Position numbers and translations under genes: made by a program
Shown here: positions 18,174-27,549 of the stretch, piece by piece
How positions within the stretch are numbered: position 1 is the first letter of the stretch
How the letters are laid out: each line of letters begins with the position of its first letter
Assembly: GCA_963813345.1 (NCBI GenBank)
Contig: CAWEYR010000030.1
Coordinates: 310,001-374,000 of the forward strand
DNA length: 64,000 nucleotides
Source of the DNA: CAWDDA01 sp963813345
GTDB taxonomy: Bacteria > Acidobacteriota > Blastocatellia > RBC074
Direction of reading: 5' to 3'
Notes under the pieces: model-generated
The model's input: only the letters and a program-made list of their open reading frames with translations
Database searches by the model: none
What the model was told of the DNA's origin: nothing

Positions 18174-18829
18174 TTCCTGTAAAGGACCTTTCAACCGCGA
18201 AGCAAAGGCTCGCTCCGCTTCTGACACAGGCGCAGCGGACGGAGCTTGCGTGGGCGATGCTCGAAGGCACTTTCGATGCAGTCTCACGAGTCAGCAGCGT
18301 AGACCGGATTGCTGTTGTCACTTCTTATGCGCCGGCAATTGCGCTGGCTAACTCATTACAGCTTCGAAGTAATTGTGGAAACCGAACAGATCTCCGAATC
18401 GGCGTCAGTCGACTTTGCCAGTAGCAAGCTTCAAGCGGATGGAATCGATGTCGGTCCTGCGCCTCCCGATAGATATTCCGCTGATCACGACTGAGGACAT
18501 CGAAACGATAATCGCGGCTGATGCCGAAGCGCCATGCTGCGTTATCGTGCCATCCCGTGACGGGACAGGAACAAATGCGCTCCTCCGCCGGCCTGCCAAC
18601 CCTTTTTCGTTCCCACTTTGGCCCGGGCAGCTGCGAGAAACATGTTGCTGAGGCTCGCCGAATGGGAGCTCGTGTCGCAATTCTCGAACTCCCGCGTATC
18701 GCACTAGACATCGACGATCCGGACGATATTGAAGAGCTTGGGCGAATCGGACGCGAGAGGTGCATACAAGTTGTTGATCAGAATGACATCGTAGGAGTTC
18801 CTCAAGGAGGCATCATTTGCGGCGATTAG
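18158..18829 (+). CDS. cofC: 2-phospho-L-lactate guanylyltransferase (CofC/FbiD), three frameshifts
   Basis: A homologous reading of about 220 residues is spread over three frames. Frame one: SILIPVKDLSTAKQRLAPLL to VTSYAPAIALANSL. Then FEVIVETEQISESASVDFAS. Then SVLRLPIDIPLITTEDIETI and VIVPSRDGTGTNALLRRP. Then GPGSCEKHVAEARRMGARVA and ALDIDDPDDIEELGRIGRER. Breaks lie near 18360, 18455 and 18600; each is consistent with one extra base. CofC makes the activated lactyl- or enolpyruvyl-guanosine substrate of CofD. Since cofD is intact, sequence error is more likely than gene loss, but three breaks in 670 bases leaves real decay possible. Confidence 0.7.
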
Positions 18830-18954
18830 GGCGATTGGCTATTCTCCGCATTGGATGCGTCGAATATCGCTAACTGCTCTGCGGAGACAGCGTGTTCTAC
18901 TTAACGTCCATGATAGGTACAATCTCGCGCAAATGAGGACGAGTGACGGAGAAT

Positions 18955-20370
18955 GTATATAATCATGAGCTTGATGATTGGCCACGGCTTAAGTTGGGGC
19001 CACATCGCGAGCGAGCTCACCGAAACGCTTGCGGTTGTCCGCGACCGGCACGGAGAAAGAGACCTGAAATCGAGCTAGGCATCGGAGGCGTCAGTCGGGC
19101 TTAGCCCGAACCTTCGCCAGGATGACGGAGCTGACTCGCTGCATCGCCAACCTTGCACGGCTGGCTGTAGCTCGAGGAAGAGCACCTGCGACGGCATCGG
19201 AGTGGCGCAGAGCAGCGAGAACATCAGCGGGAGAAGTCCGGGCTTCGTGATGGCCAAGGAAGCTCCTGTGTACTTGACTTCAAGGCACAGCCCCATCTGC
19301 GGGAATTTGTCGGTGCACATGCGAAAGGACACAGAGAGTGCCTCGTGAATTCGCAGGAGCTGGTTGATCATCCCGAGCGTTTCTCCCTCGAACCCGCGCT
19401 CAGGCTACGGACCGGGTCCAGTTCACACGAGTCCGAAAGACTCTTTCGCCTGGCATCGGCGACCCTGTTTCCCACAGGGCGCAGCGGAATGAGCCAGGAT
19501 CGAGGGCAGGAGCGCCGAGCGCGAGGGACAGGCACTGGCCCGATGGAACGGTTATCTCGCTCATGGTGGAGAGAAGCCGTCAGGGCGCGCTTCGTTTTGC
19601 AGGGCGGGAAGGAGCGGTCCATTTCCAGCCGAGCACCGCCGGAACGAAGATCGCGCCGTTGATAGAGCTGCCACGATTGCTTTCAGCAGCCGAACCACAT
19701 GCATGAGCGATACAGAAAGCGACGAGGATTTGCGCCTGCTGCTTGCACCGGGCTCATCGCTCGGCGGCGCTCGTCCGAAAGCGTCGGTGCGCGACCATGA
19801 CCGGCGGCTCGCTGATTGCCAAGTTCCCGAGCAAAGAAGACGAGGTGAATACGGTACTGTGGGAGGGCGTGGCGCTGACTCTCTCGCGGTCAAGGCGGGT
19901 ATTACGGTGCTTGCCTGGCGGCTTGAGATCGTCGCATGGAAAGCCGCTACTATTGCTACGCCGTTTTGATAGGGAGGATGGGAGAGTCGCGCGTGCCGTT
20001 CTTATCTGCCATGAGCATGCGTGACGCGAAAGACAATGAGGGCGCGCAGCTACTTGGAATTGGTCGACATCCTCCGCCAACACGGCGCGAGACCGAGAGA
20101 GGACATGCACGCATTGGAGGCGGATTGTGTGCAGCATCTCTGTTTCGATTGACCATCCACCCGTTCGATGACGGTAACGGTCGCATTGCGCGTGCGATTG
20201 CCGATATGGCTCTGGCGCGCTCAGAAAACAGCCCGCAACGCTTCTACAGCATGTCGGCACAGATTCGGCAGGAGCGTAACGCCTATTACGACATTCTTGA
20301 AGAGATCCAGAAGGGGACATTGGACGTTACGCGGTGGATGGAATGGTTCCTTGGCTGCCTCGGCCCCAAA
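18955..20370 (+). pseudogene. Decayed Fic-family protein gene, in separated pieces
   Basis: Three pieces in family order. Around 18955-19060: HELDDWPRLK and WGHIASELTETLAVVRDRHG, like the Fic N-terminal domain. Around 19433-19650: ERLF, TLFPTGRSGM, GPM, VHFQPSTA, like the pre-Fic region. Around 20150-20370: LTIHPFDDGNGRIARAIADM (the HPFx[D/N]GNGR catalytic motif), ALARSENSPQRFYSMSAQIR and WMEWFLGCLG. Reading frames shift many times and a hipA-like stretch lies between the second and third pieces. Fic enzymes AMPylate proteins and often act as toxins. No functional protein can come from this locus. Confidence 0.7.
19700..20135 (+). pseudogene. HipA-like toxin fragment embedded in the fic remnant
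   Basis: HipA-family kinase sequence is readable across five frame changes: DEDLRLLLAPGSSLGGARPK, LIAKFPSKEDEVNTVLWEGV, VKAGITVLAWRLEIVA, LLLLRRFDREDGR, VPFLSAMSMRDAKDNE, SYLELVDILRQHGARPREDM, WRRIV. These cover the N-lobe and the start of the kinase core; the catalytic loop and C-terminus are absent. No HipB partner is visible. Its position inside the fic remnant suggests recombination between two toxin-type genes. Confidence 0.65.
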
Positions 20371-20593
20371 GCCAGAGCAGCGACGACAGGATGTAGATGC
20401 CGCCGTAGGCAGCATAGGCCCTGCCTGCGTAAGCAGATTCGATGTTCGTCAGCACCAGGGCGAACGTGGCAAGCGCCGCCATTCCTGGGATGAGCCAGAG
20501 AGGGCTCTTATTCATCCTAAGCCAGGCCCAGAAGGAGAAACAGCCCCCGATTTCTCCCATCGCTGCGATCAGATACCAAAGCAGGTTCTTCAT
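20367..20593 (-). pseudogene. YnfA-family (UPF0060) membrane protein, C-terminally truncated
   Basis: Starts MKNLLWYLIAAMGEIGGCFS and continues FWAWLRMNKSPLWLIPGMAA, ALVLTNIESAYAGRAYAAYG, GIYILSSLLWLWG, matching YnfA closely for about 75 of the usual 107-110 residues. At about 20370 the sequence switches to the end of the fic remnant; the open frame runs on to 20327 with unrelated residues, and the last membrane helix is missing. The start overlaps the merR stop, so the two were an operon. YnfA proteins are small multidrug-resistance-like transporters of unknown substrate. Confidence 0.7.
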
Positions 20594-20984
20594 TTCGCGA
20601 CTGCTCTCATAACGGAACCGGCGAGGCGCCCGCACTCATTGAGTTCGGCGCACTGGCATTGACGAACGCGCTCGACAAGGCGCCGCATCGCTCGAAGGCG
20701 CGCGATCTGCGCATCCAGATCGTTTGCTTCTGCTGCGGCAATCTGCTGCCACCGCTTCGATGCGGGGACACCCGGGCGGAAGCCGTGAAGTAGATGGCGC
20801 ATTTCATCTAGGCGGAAACCGCACGCCTGGGCTAGCCGGAGGACTGCCAGACGGTCAACGGCATCGGATGCATAACGGCGCTGACCGCTGACTCGCGCAG
20901 GTTTTGGAAGAATCCGATCCGCTCCCAGTAACGGATTGTGGAAGCAGGTACTCCACTTTCTGATGCGAGTTTTCCAATGGTCAT
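20590..20984 (-). CDS. MerR-family regulator with one frameshift
   Basis: Read from the ATG at 20984: MTIGKLASESGVPASTIRYW and ERIG give the winged-helix DNA-binding start. One missing base near 20910 then shifts the frame, which continues LPKPARVSGQRRYASDAVDR, LAVLRLAQACGFRLDEMRHL, then a dimer helix and QCQCAELNECGRLAGSVMRA. The CxC and C residues near the end are in the usual metal-binding region of MerR-type sensors. It lies next to a perfect MerR-type operator at 20997-21016. Without the missing base the protein would be inactive. Confidence 0.72.
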
Positions 20985-20993
20985 GAAAACCTC

Positions 20994-21024
20994 TTGACTT
21001 AAAGTCGACTTTAAGTTGTAGCCT
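20994..21024 (+). promoter_or_regulatory. MerR-type promoter-operator with 19-bp spacer
   Basis: -35 TTGACT (20994-20999) and -10 TAGCCT (21019-21024) are separated by 19 bases. The perfect 20-base palindrome ACTTAAAGTCGACTTTAAGT (20997-21016) fills the spacer. An overlong spacer with central dyad is the hallmark of MerR-regulated promoters, where the regulator untwists DNA. It drives the plus-strand gene at 21031 and lies just upstream of the divergent merR. Confidence 0.8.
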
Positions 21025-21030
21025 CAAAGC

Positions 21031-21430
21031 ATGACAATCGCAACCATGTTGTTTGCATTTCTCGTGTGTGTCGGTGTATGCGCGACGCCAGAATGTAGAG
21101 ACTCAAGCCCTCGCCTGCAACCTCAAGGCAATCAGCGCCACCGAGCGTCCTCGCTATAACGACCTCATGAAGCGTCTACGACTGGCCGTTCAAGAGCGGC
21201 GCGAAATGTCCGACGGCTATACGTTCAGACTCGACGCCGACACGATCAGCTTAACGGAAGTCGCAGAATGGATGAGCATGGAGCGCCGGTGCTGCCCGTT
21301 CCTCAACTTCCAGCTCTCCTTACTGGCAATGAGGACGATTGGCTAGCTAACGCTCACGGGACCGAAAGGCGTAGAAGGAATAACTCCCAAGCTGTCCAGG
21401 TGCGGCCTGAGTGACTTATGCGCTGGCTGA
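21031..21430 (+). pseudogene. Small Cys-containing exported protein, frameshifted
   Basis: The ATG at 21031 follows the MerR-type promoter by a few bases and opens a hydrophobic leader (MTIATMLFAFLVCVGV). After one frame change the body reads NVETQALACNLKAISATERP, RLRLAVQERREMSDGYTFRL and WMSMERRCCPFLNFQLS. A second change gives LTLTGPKGVEGI, ending at 21430. I do not recognise a named family. The paired Cys and promoter context suggest a metal-linked accessory protein. At least two indels make it non-functional as read. Confidence 0.5.
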
Positions 21431-21442
21431 CGCGGAACACCA

Positions 21443-21475
21443 TTGACATTCTACTATAATTCGATTATTATAGAA
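21443..21475 (+). promoter_or_regulatory. arsR promoter with imperfect dyad operator
   Basis: TTGACA at 21443-21448 is followed by the dyad CTATAATTCGATTATTATAG (21453-21472), with CTATAAT mirrored by ATTATAG at the other end. A -10-like TATAGA overlaps its end. The arsR start lies 20 bases further on. AT-rich dyads overlapping the promoter are typical ArsR/SmtB autoregulation sites. Confidence 0.65.
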
Positions 21476-21492
21476 ATATGGAAGAAAGGCGC

Positions 21493-21837
21493 ATGACAAA
21501 GATAGACGATGCCAGCTTGACGGCGCGGTATGCGAACATGCTGGCTGCCATGGGCACGGAGCCACGTCTGCGGATCGTGCGGCTTCTTCTTAGCGCCCAT
21601 CCTGACGGGATGGTCGTAGGAGAGATCGGCGGCGAGTTGGATATACCTTCCAGCACGCTTTCCCATCACCTGGAAAAGCTGAAAAACGAGGATCTTTTGA
21701 CCGTTCGGCGTGAGGGCACATACCTCTGGTATTCGGTCAATACCGACGCCTTGCAGGAGCTTCTTGGGTTCCTTTATGCCGAATGCTGTACGCGGAACAA
21801 AGCGATTCAGCCTCAAAAGATCGTTTGCTGCAAATGA
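21493..21837 (+). CDS. arsR: ArsR/SmtB-family metalloregulator
   Basis: A 114-residue winged-helix repressor. The HTH is in IGGELDIPSSTLSHHLEKLK and the wing in TVRREGTYLWYSVN. Cys pairs lie at the C-terminus (AECCTRNK and VCCK), a plausible arsenite-binding site near the dimer interface; the older ELCVC site in helix 3 is absent. The ATG at 21493 is preferred over 21478 because AAGAAAGG lies just upstream of it. It is nine bases upstream of arsM and probably represses both genes until arsenite binds. Confidence 0.87.
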   Translation: MTKIDDASLTARYANMLAAMGTEPRLRIVRLLLSAHPDGMVVGEIGGELDIPSSTLSHHLEKLKNEDLLTVRREGTYLWYSVNTDALQELLGFLYAECCTRNKAIQPQKIVCCK

Positions 21838-21846
21838 GGAGTCAAT

Positions 21847-22662
21847 ATGAGTGCAAATATCAAGGAAGTTGTCAGAGAAAAATACGGCGAAACGGCACGG
21901 CGTGTTGCTGCCGGTGATAATGGCGCATCCTGTTGCGGATCATCCGCTGGTTGCGGCGCAGCAGACCCGATCACTTCGGACCTCTATGACGAGTCGCAAA
22001 AGAGCGGGTTGCCCGAGAAGGCAGTACTCGCCTCGCTCGGTTGCGGTAATCCTACGGCCCTGGCGGAGTTGAAGCCGGGCGAAACAGTGCTTGATCTGGG
22101 ATCCGGTGGCGGCATTGATGTCTTATTGTCTGCAAAGCGCGTCGGCCCAACGGGCAAGGCCTATGGACTCGACATGACCGACGACATGCTGGCGCTTGCT
22201 CGGGAGAACCAGCGGAAAGCCGGGATTCAGAACGTTGAGTTCCTGAAAGGCGAAATCGAGAGTATCCCTCTTCCCGACAATTCTGTGGACGTGATCATTT
22301 CAAATTGCGTGATCAACCTGTCAGCTGACAAGGAAAAAGTTTTCCAGGAAGCGATGCGTGTACTCAGACCTGGAGGTCGGTTCGCGGTCTCTGACGTTGT
22401 GGTACGCGGCGAAGTGCCTGCCGACGTCCGCAGGAGTATGGAACTGTGGGTCGGCTGCATTGCTGGTGCGCTCGAAGAGACCGAGTACGCAAGGAACCTC
22501 GCCAGGGCCGGCTTCGATGACATCGATATCGAAGCTACACGCGTATACAGCATCGAGGATGCGCGGCAGTTTCTCTCGCGTGAGGGCCTTGACGCCGACG
22601 CAATCGCACCGCTGGTCGATGGTAAGTTCATAAGCGCCTTCGTGCGCGCTACCAAACCCTGA
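21847..22662 (+). CDS. arsM: Arsenite S-adenosylmethionine methyltransferase
   Basis: A 271-residue ArsM that methylates As(III) in the cytoplasm using SAM. SAM motif I is VLDLGSGGGIDVLLSA. Conserved Cys are visible at residue 66 (SLGCGN), 154 (SNCVINL) and 204 (WVGCIAG), with the N-terminal pair CCGSSAGC at 29-36. These are the As-binding cysteines of the family. The gene is intact, unlike its neighbours upstream, which argues that it is under selection. No arsenite exporter or arsenate reductase is nearby. Confidence 0.93.
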   Translation: MSANIKEVVREKYGETARRVAAGDNGASCCGSSAGCGAADPITSDLYDESQKSGLPEKAVLASLGCGNPTALAELKPGETVLDLGSGGGIDVLLSAKRVGPTGKAYGLDMTDDMLALARENQRKAGIQNVEFLKGEIESIPLPDNSVDVIISNCVINLSADKEKVFQEAMRVLRPGGRFAVSDVVVRGEVPADVRRSMELWVGCIAGALEETEYARNLARAGFDDIDIEATRVYSIEDARQFLSREGLDADAIAPLVDGKFISAFVRATKP

Positions 22663-22689
22663 TACGAGCCGGACTGATCGCTGGCGTCG

Positions 22690-23193
22690 CTGGGTGCTGA
22701 GTAGCTGGGTGCGGTGGAGTGCTGGGTGCTGGGTGCTGAGTGCTCGGGTGCTGAGGTGCTGCGAGTGCTGGGCTGCTCGAGTGCTGGGTGCTGAGCGATA
22801 CTGAGTGGCTAGTTCGAAAGCGATTTCTCATTTGCCAGCAAGCGAAATCACATCCATTTGGCTAAAGGAAAAATGCCAACTGCGCCAGATCGACTGTGAG
22901 TACCTGGCGGTTGTCAGCGTTTGGTGCCGCCCCGGGCGACCATTGGAATTACAGGTCCACCGCGAGCGTCTGTTCGACACCGTTATCATACAACCTTTTG
23001 CTCATTTTTCCCTCCTCGGCCTAACTACCATAGGGCCTCAACTGCACAAGAGCTTCCTGCGGCGTCAATAGCCAAAGACTCGACTTCAAGCTTGAGCTGC
23101 GTCGCCACCGAGCAAGCTGAAGCTTGAACTCCATCACTCAGCACTCAGCACTCAGCACTCAGCACCCAGCACCCAGCACTCAGCACTCAGCAC
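22690..23193. repeat. Large inverted heptamer element 3
   Basis: Left array at 22690-22808 is built of CTGGGTG/CTGAGTG heptamers. The right array at 23128-23193 is built of CACTCAG/CACCCAG heptamers, its reverse complement. Just inside the right array lie CTTCAAGCTTGAGCTG and CAAGCTGAAGCTTGAACTCC, the same inner palindrome as other copies. The roughly 320-base interior holds no supportable gene on either strand. This accounts for the whole arsM to PPOX gap. Confidence 0.8.
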
Positions 23194-23198
23194 TTTTC

Positions 23199-23597
23199 TT
23201 ATCCCATCGTGCTGAACTTCTCGGGTGTGATCTTATAGATCACGCGGACTTCACCGGGTTGACGGCCGGGATACCGATCAACTCCCATGTATTTCTTTGC
23301 CATCTTGTCGATGTGTGAGTCGGCGCCTGACAGGGTCCGCTCTGCCACCTTGCCGCGCACTTCAAGGTAACGATATGGATTGTCCGGATCGAGGATCGAC
23401 AGGGAAGTGCGGCCGTCACGCTGGAGGTTCCTATCTTTCATTCGGCCAACTGCTGTATTGATCAAGACGTGCTGGCCGTCGTAGTCGCACCAGACGGGCG
23501 TTACCTGCGGCGTGCCGTCGGGCATCAGAGTCGCCAGATTGGCAAAGGCTTTCTTGTTGAACAGGTCGAGGAACTTTTCCGGGATTTGTTCTGCCAT
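23199..23597 (-). CDS. PPOX-class F420-dependent-type oxidoreductase
   Basis: A 132-residue split-barrel flavin/deazaflavin-binding protein. Seen: FANLATLMPDGTPQVTPVWC, LINTAVGRMKDRNLQRDGRT, YRYLEVRGKVAERT, and the VIYKITPEKFST end. The pattern matches the PPOX-class F420-dependent group (TIGR03618-like) rather than PdxH. It is the last gene of the minus-strand operon, 18 bases after the LLM gene. An F420 synthesis operon lies nearby, so use of F420H2 is likely. Substrate unknown. Confidence 0.82.
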   Translation of the reverse strand: MAEQIPEKFLDLFNKKAFANLATLMPDGTPQVTPVWCDYDGQHVLINTAVGRMKDRNLQRDGRTSLSILDPDNPYRYLEVRGKVAERTLSGADSHIDKMAKKYMGVDRYPGRQPGEVRVIYKITPEKFSTMG

Positions 23598-23615
23598 CTT
23601 TTCTCCTTCTTCATT

Positions 23616-24641
23616 TCAAAGAGTTAATTCGGCCATTGTTCGTATCGTTGCGATGTTGGTAGTGGCGCAGATAAGGGTTTTTGCTCCGCTTGAACGCCAG
23701 ACAGCAAGTCGCTCGGCGATTCGTTCCCGCGGGCCGCAGAGCGCGACTTCGTCGACGAGCGCGTCCGGAACAGCCATCACCGCTTCTTTCTTTTTTCCCT
23801 CGAGGTAAAGGTCCTGAATCTTGTGCGCCGCTGCCTCATAGCCATAGCGGCACGCAATGTTGAAGTAGAAGTTTTTGTCTTTCGCGCCCATTCCACCCAC
23901 GTACAAAGCGAGGTGGGGTTTGACGGCGTTCCGGCACGCGTCTACGTCATCACCAATGACAACACTGAGAGTTGGGGCGATGTCGAACGCTTGACGATCC
24001 TTCCCTTCGCCGGCTTTCGAAAAGCCCTCGTCCAGCCATTCGTTGAACACGTTCATTCGATCAGGGGAGAAAAATACCGGCAGCCAGCCGTCGGCTATCT
24101 CAGCTGCGAGAGAAACATTCTTCGGGCCGACCGCAGCAAGATAGATCGGAATACGCGGTCTGAGAGGATGAATGATCAGCTTGAGTGGTTTACCGAGCCC
24201 GGTGCCGCCACTGACCGGAATATCGTAGTGTTCACCGTGATGTTCGAGCGGCCGCTCGCGAGCAAGGATCGTGCGCACAATCCCGACATACTCGCGAGTG
24301 CGCACGAGCGGTTTCCCGTATGGGACACCGTGCCAGCCTTCAACTACCTGAGGTCCGGAGACTCCGAGGCCGAGAAGAAAGCGGCCGCCGGTCAACATGT
24401 CGATGGTAGCTGCGGTCATCGATGTCATTGCCGGTGTACGCGCGGGCATCTGCATGATCGCGGTCCCGACATTAATCCGCTCAGTCTTTGACGCAAGCCA
24501 TACGAGAGGCGAAACCGCGTCTGATCCGTACGCTTCCGCGGTCCACACCGAGTGATATCCAAGACGATCCGCTTCCCGCGCGAGCGCGACCGGGTCTACT
24601 GCGTCTGCGCCCCAGTATCCGAGATTCAGTCCAAGCCTCAT
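23616..24641 (-). CDS. LLM-class (luciferase-like) F420-dependent-type oxidoreductase
   Basis: A 341-residue TIM-barrel enzyme starting MRLGLNLGYWGADAVDPVAL. Further motifs: AREADRLGYHSVWTAEAYGS, ERINVGTAIMQMPARTPAMT, GGRFLLGLGVSGPQVVEGWH, PIYLAAVGPKNVSLAAEIAD. These match actinobacterial-type F420-dependent LLM oxidoreductases. No stop codon separates it from the preceding acyl-CoA dehydrogenase, so a fused 878-residue product is possible. The internal ATG at 24641 is a natural start, preceded by GGAGG within the coding strand (CGCGGAGGTCAA). Confidence 0.85.
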   Translation of the reverse strand: MRLGLNLGYWGADAVDPVALAREADRLGYHSVWTAEAYGSDAVSPLVWLASKTERINVGTAIMQMPARTPAMTSMTAATIDMLTGGRFLLGLGVSGPQVVEGWHGVPYGKPLVRTREYVGIVRTILARERPLEHHGEHYDIPVSGGTGLGKPLKLIIHPLRPRIPIYLAAVGPKNVSLAAEIADGWLPVFFSPDRMNVFNEWLDEGFSKAGEGKDRQAFDIAPTLSVVIGDDVDACRNAVKPHLALYVGGMGAKDKNFYFNIACRYGYEAAAHKIQDLYLEGKKKEAVMAVPDALVDEVALCGPRERIAERLAVWRSSGAKTLICATTNIATIRTMAELTL

Positions 24642-26248
<1,607 letters not shown>

Positions 26249-26252
<4 letters not shown>

Positions 26253-27094
26253 TTCTTTTGCTTTCCACTGAGGATCTTTTTCGCGTGAGCGAGATGCACC
26301 TGATCCACGAGTCTTCCTTCAAGCGCGATCGCTCCGCGCCCTTCACGCGCAGCTTCATCCATCGCTGCCACGATCCGCTCAGCTTCTTTGATCTCTTCAT
26401 CACTGGCTGAAAACAATTCGTTGACAATGTCGATGTGCGTGGGATGAATAACGGTTCTGCCGTCAAATCCCAGATTTCGTGCAGCAATCGACGACCGGCG
26501 CAGGCCATCCTGATCCGCGATCAAAAAGTGAGGCGAGTCATATGCCGCGACTCCTGTGGCCCTCGCTGTCAGCAGAACGTGTGATCGTGCGTGGAACAGC
26601 TCGGGCTCACCTTCGGTAAGGCGCGAGCCGACCTCGCGGACGAGGTCAGCTGATCCAAAGATCAAACCGCTGATAAGAGGACTCGACGAAGCAATCTCGC
26701 GGGCATCGAGCACCCCACGAGGCGATTCGATGAGGCAGAGCAATCGCTGCGGGGGCGAACCGCTGCGCACATTGCTTGCAAGAATGGCTGCAATCATCGC
26801 AACGTCATCCGGAAGCTCAGCCTTGGGAATCAGTATCCCGGCGTTGCCGGTGGCAGCAACCGCTCTCGCGTCGTCAAGCGCATATCGCGTCGAAGTGCCA
26901 TTTATCCGGACGAAAACCGGTCTCGGTCCGAAATCCGCGTCTCGAAGAATGCCTGAGAGAATCTCGCGAGCCGCCTCTTTCTCGCCTGGTGCGATCGAGT
27001 CCTCGAGATCGAAGATGAGGCCGTCGGCGTCGGTCTCGCGTGCCTTGGCGATCTTTCGCTCAGAATTGCCCGGAACATAGAGCAGGCTTCTCAA
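26249..27094 (-). CDS. CitE-like CoA-ester lyase (HpcH/HpaI family)
   Basis: A 281-residue TIM-barrel enzyme. Motifs: SLLYVPGNSERKIAKA, ADGLIFDLEDSIAPGEKEAA, VFVRINGTSTRYALDD, ILIPKAELPDDV, LLCLIESPRGVLDAREIA, GLIFGSADLVREVG. The family cleaves or forms malyl-CoA, citramalyl-CoA or related hydroxyacyl-CoAs with Mg2+. It overlaps the acyl-CoA dehydrogenase and MaoC genes by four bases each. The MaoC neighbour would hydrate an enoyl-CoA to a substrate of this lyase, as in mesaconyl/methylmalyl-CoA chemistry; that pairing is inference. Confidence 0.88.
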
Positions 27095-27549
27095 CTGGAG
27101 GTTCCCTTCTTAGGCACGAGAATCCGGCGCCGCAGGGTGAGCACGATCTCATCGCGCTGATTCTTTGCGTGTGTTTCCACATAAACGATACCGCGGTCTG
27201 GCTTACCCTCTGACTCGCGTTTGTCGAGCACTTTGGTTTCAGCATAGATCGTATCGCCGTGAAAAGTCGGTGCCAGATGCCGGACACTTTCGTACTCGAG
27301 GTTGGCAATACAAAGACCGCTCACGTCCGGCACTGACATCCCGACTGCGATCGCAAATATGAGGATGCCGTTCACGAGGCGCTTCCCATGCTGCGTTCCT
27401 GAAGCGTAGTGCTCGTCGATATGCAGTGGATTCTGGTTCATGGTCATGAGACTGAACCACGTATCATCGTGCTCAGTGATCGTCCGCCCCGGGAAATGGC
27501 GGTAGACATCACCGATATTGAACTCTTCGTAGTATTTTCCAAATGCCAT
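27091..27549 (-). CDS. MaoC-family hot-dog dehydratase/hydratase
   Basis: A 152-residue single hot-dog protein: YEEFNIGDVYRHFPGRTITE with HDDTWFSLMTMNQNPLHIDE, the catalytic Asp/His-type region, then GKRLVNGILIFAIAVGMSVP and PTFHGDTIYAETKVLDKRES. MaoC proteins add water to enoyl-CoAs. It is translationally coupled to citE (ATGA overlap) and overlaps the phosphatidyltransferase gene upstream by 41 bases. Confidence 0.88.
   Translation of the reverse strand: MAFGKYYEEFNIGDVYRHFPGRTITEHDDTWFSLMTMNQNPLHIDEHYASGTQHGKRLVNGILIFAIAVGMSVPDVSGLCIANLEYESVRHLAPTFHGDTIYAETKVLDKRESEGKPDRGIVYVETHAKNQRDEIVLTLRRRILVPKKGTSS

Noticed and set aside
19075..19371. 98-codon minus-strand open frame within the decayed zone
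   Set aside because: No recognisable family, no ribosome binding site, and it lies among toxin-gene remnants on the other strand.
22805..23071. 88-codon plus-strand frame inside the large heptamer element
   Set aside because: No homology recognised, composition unlike neighbours, and no promoter or ribosome binding site.
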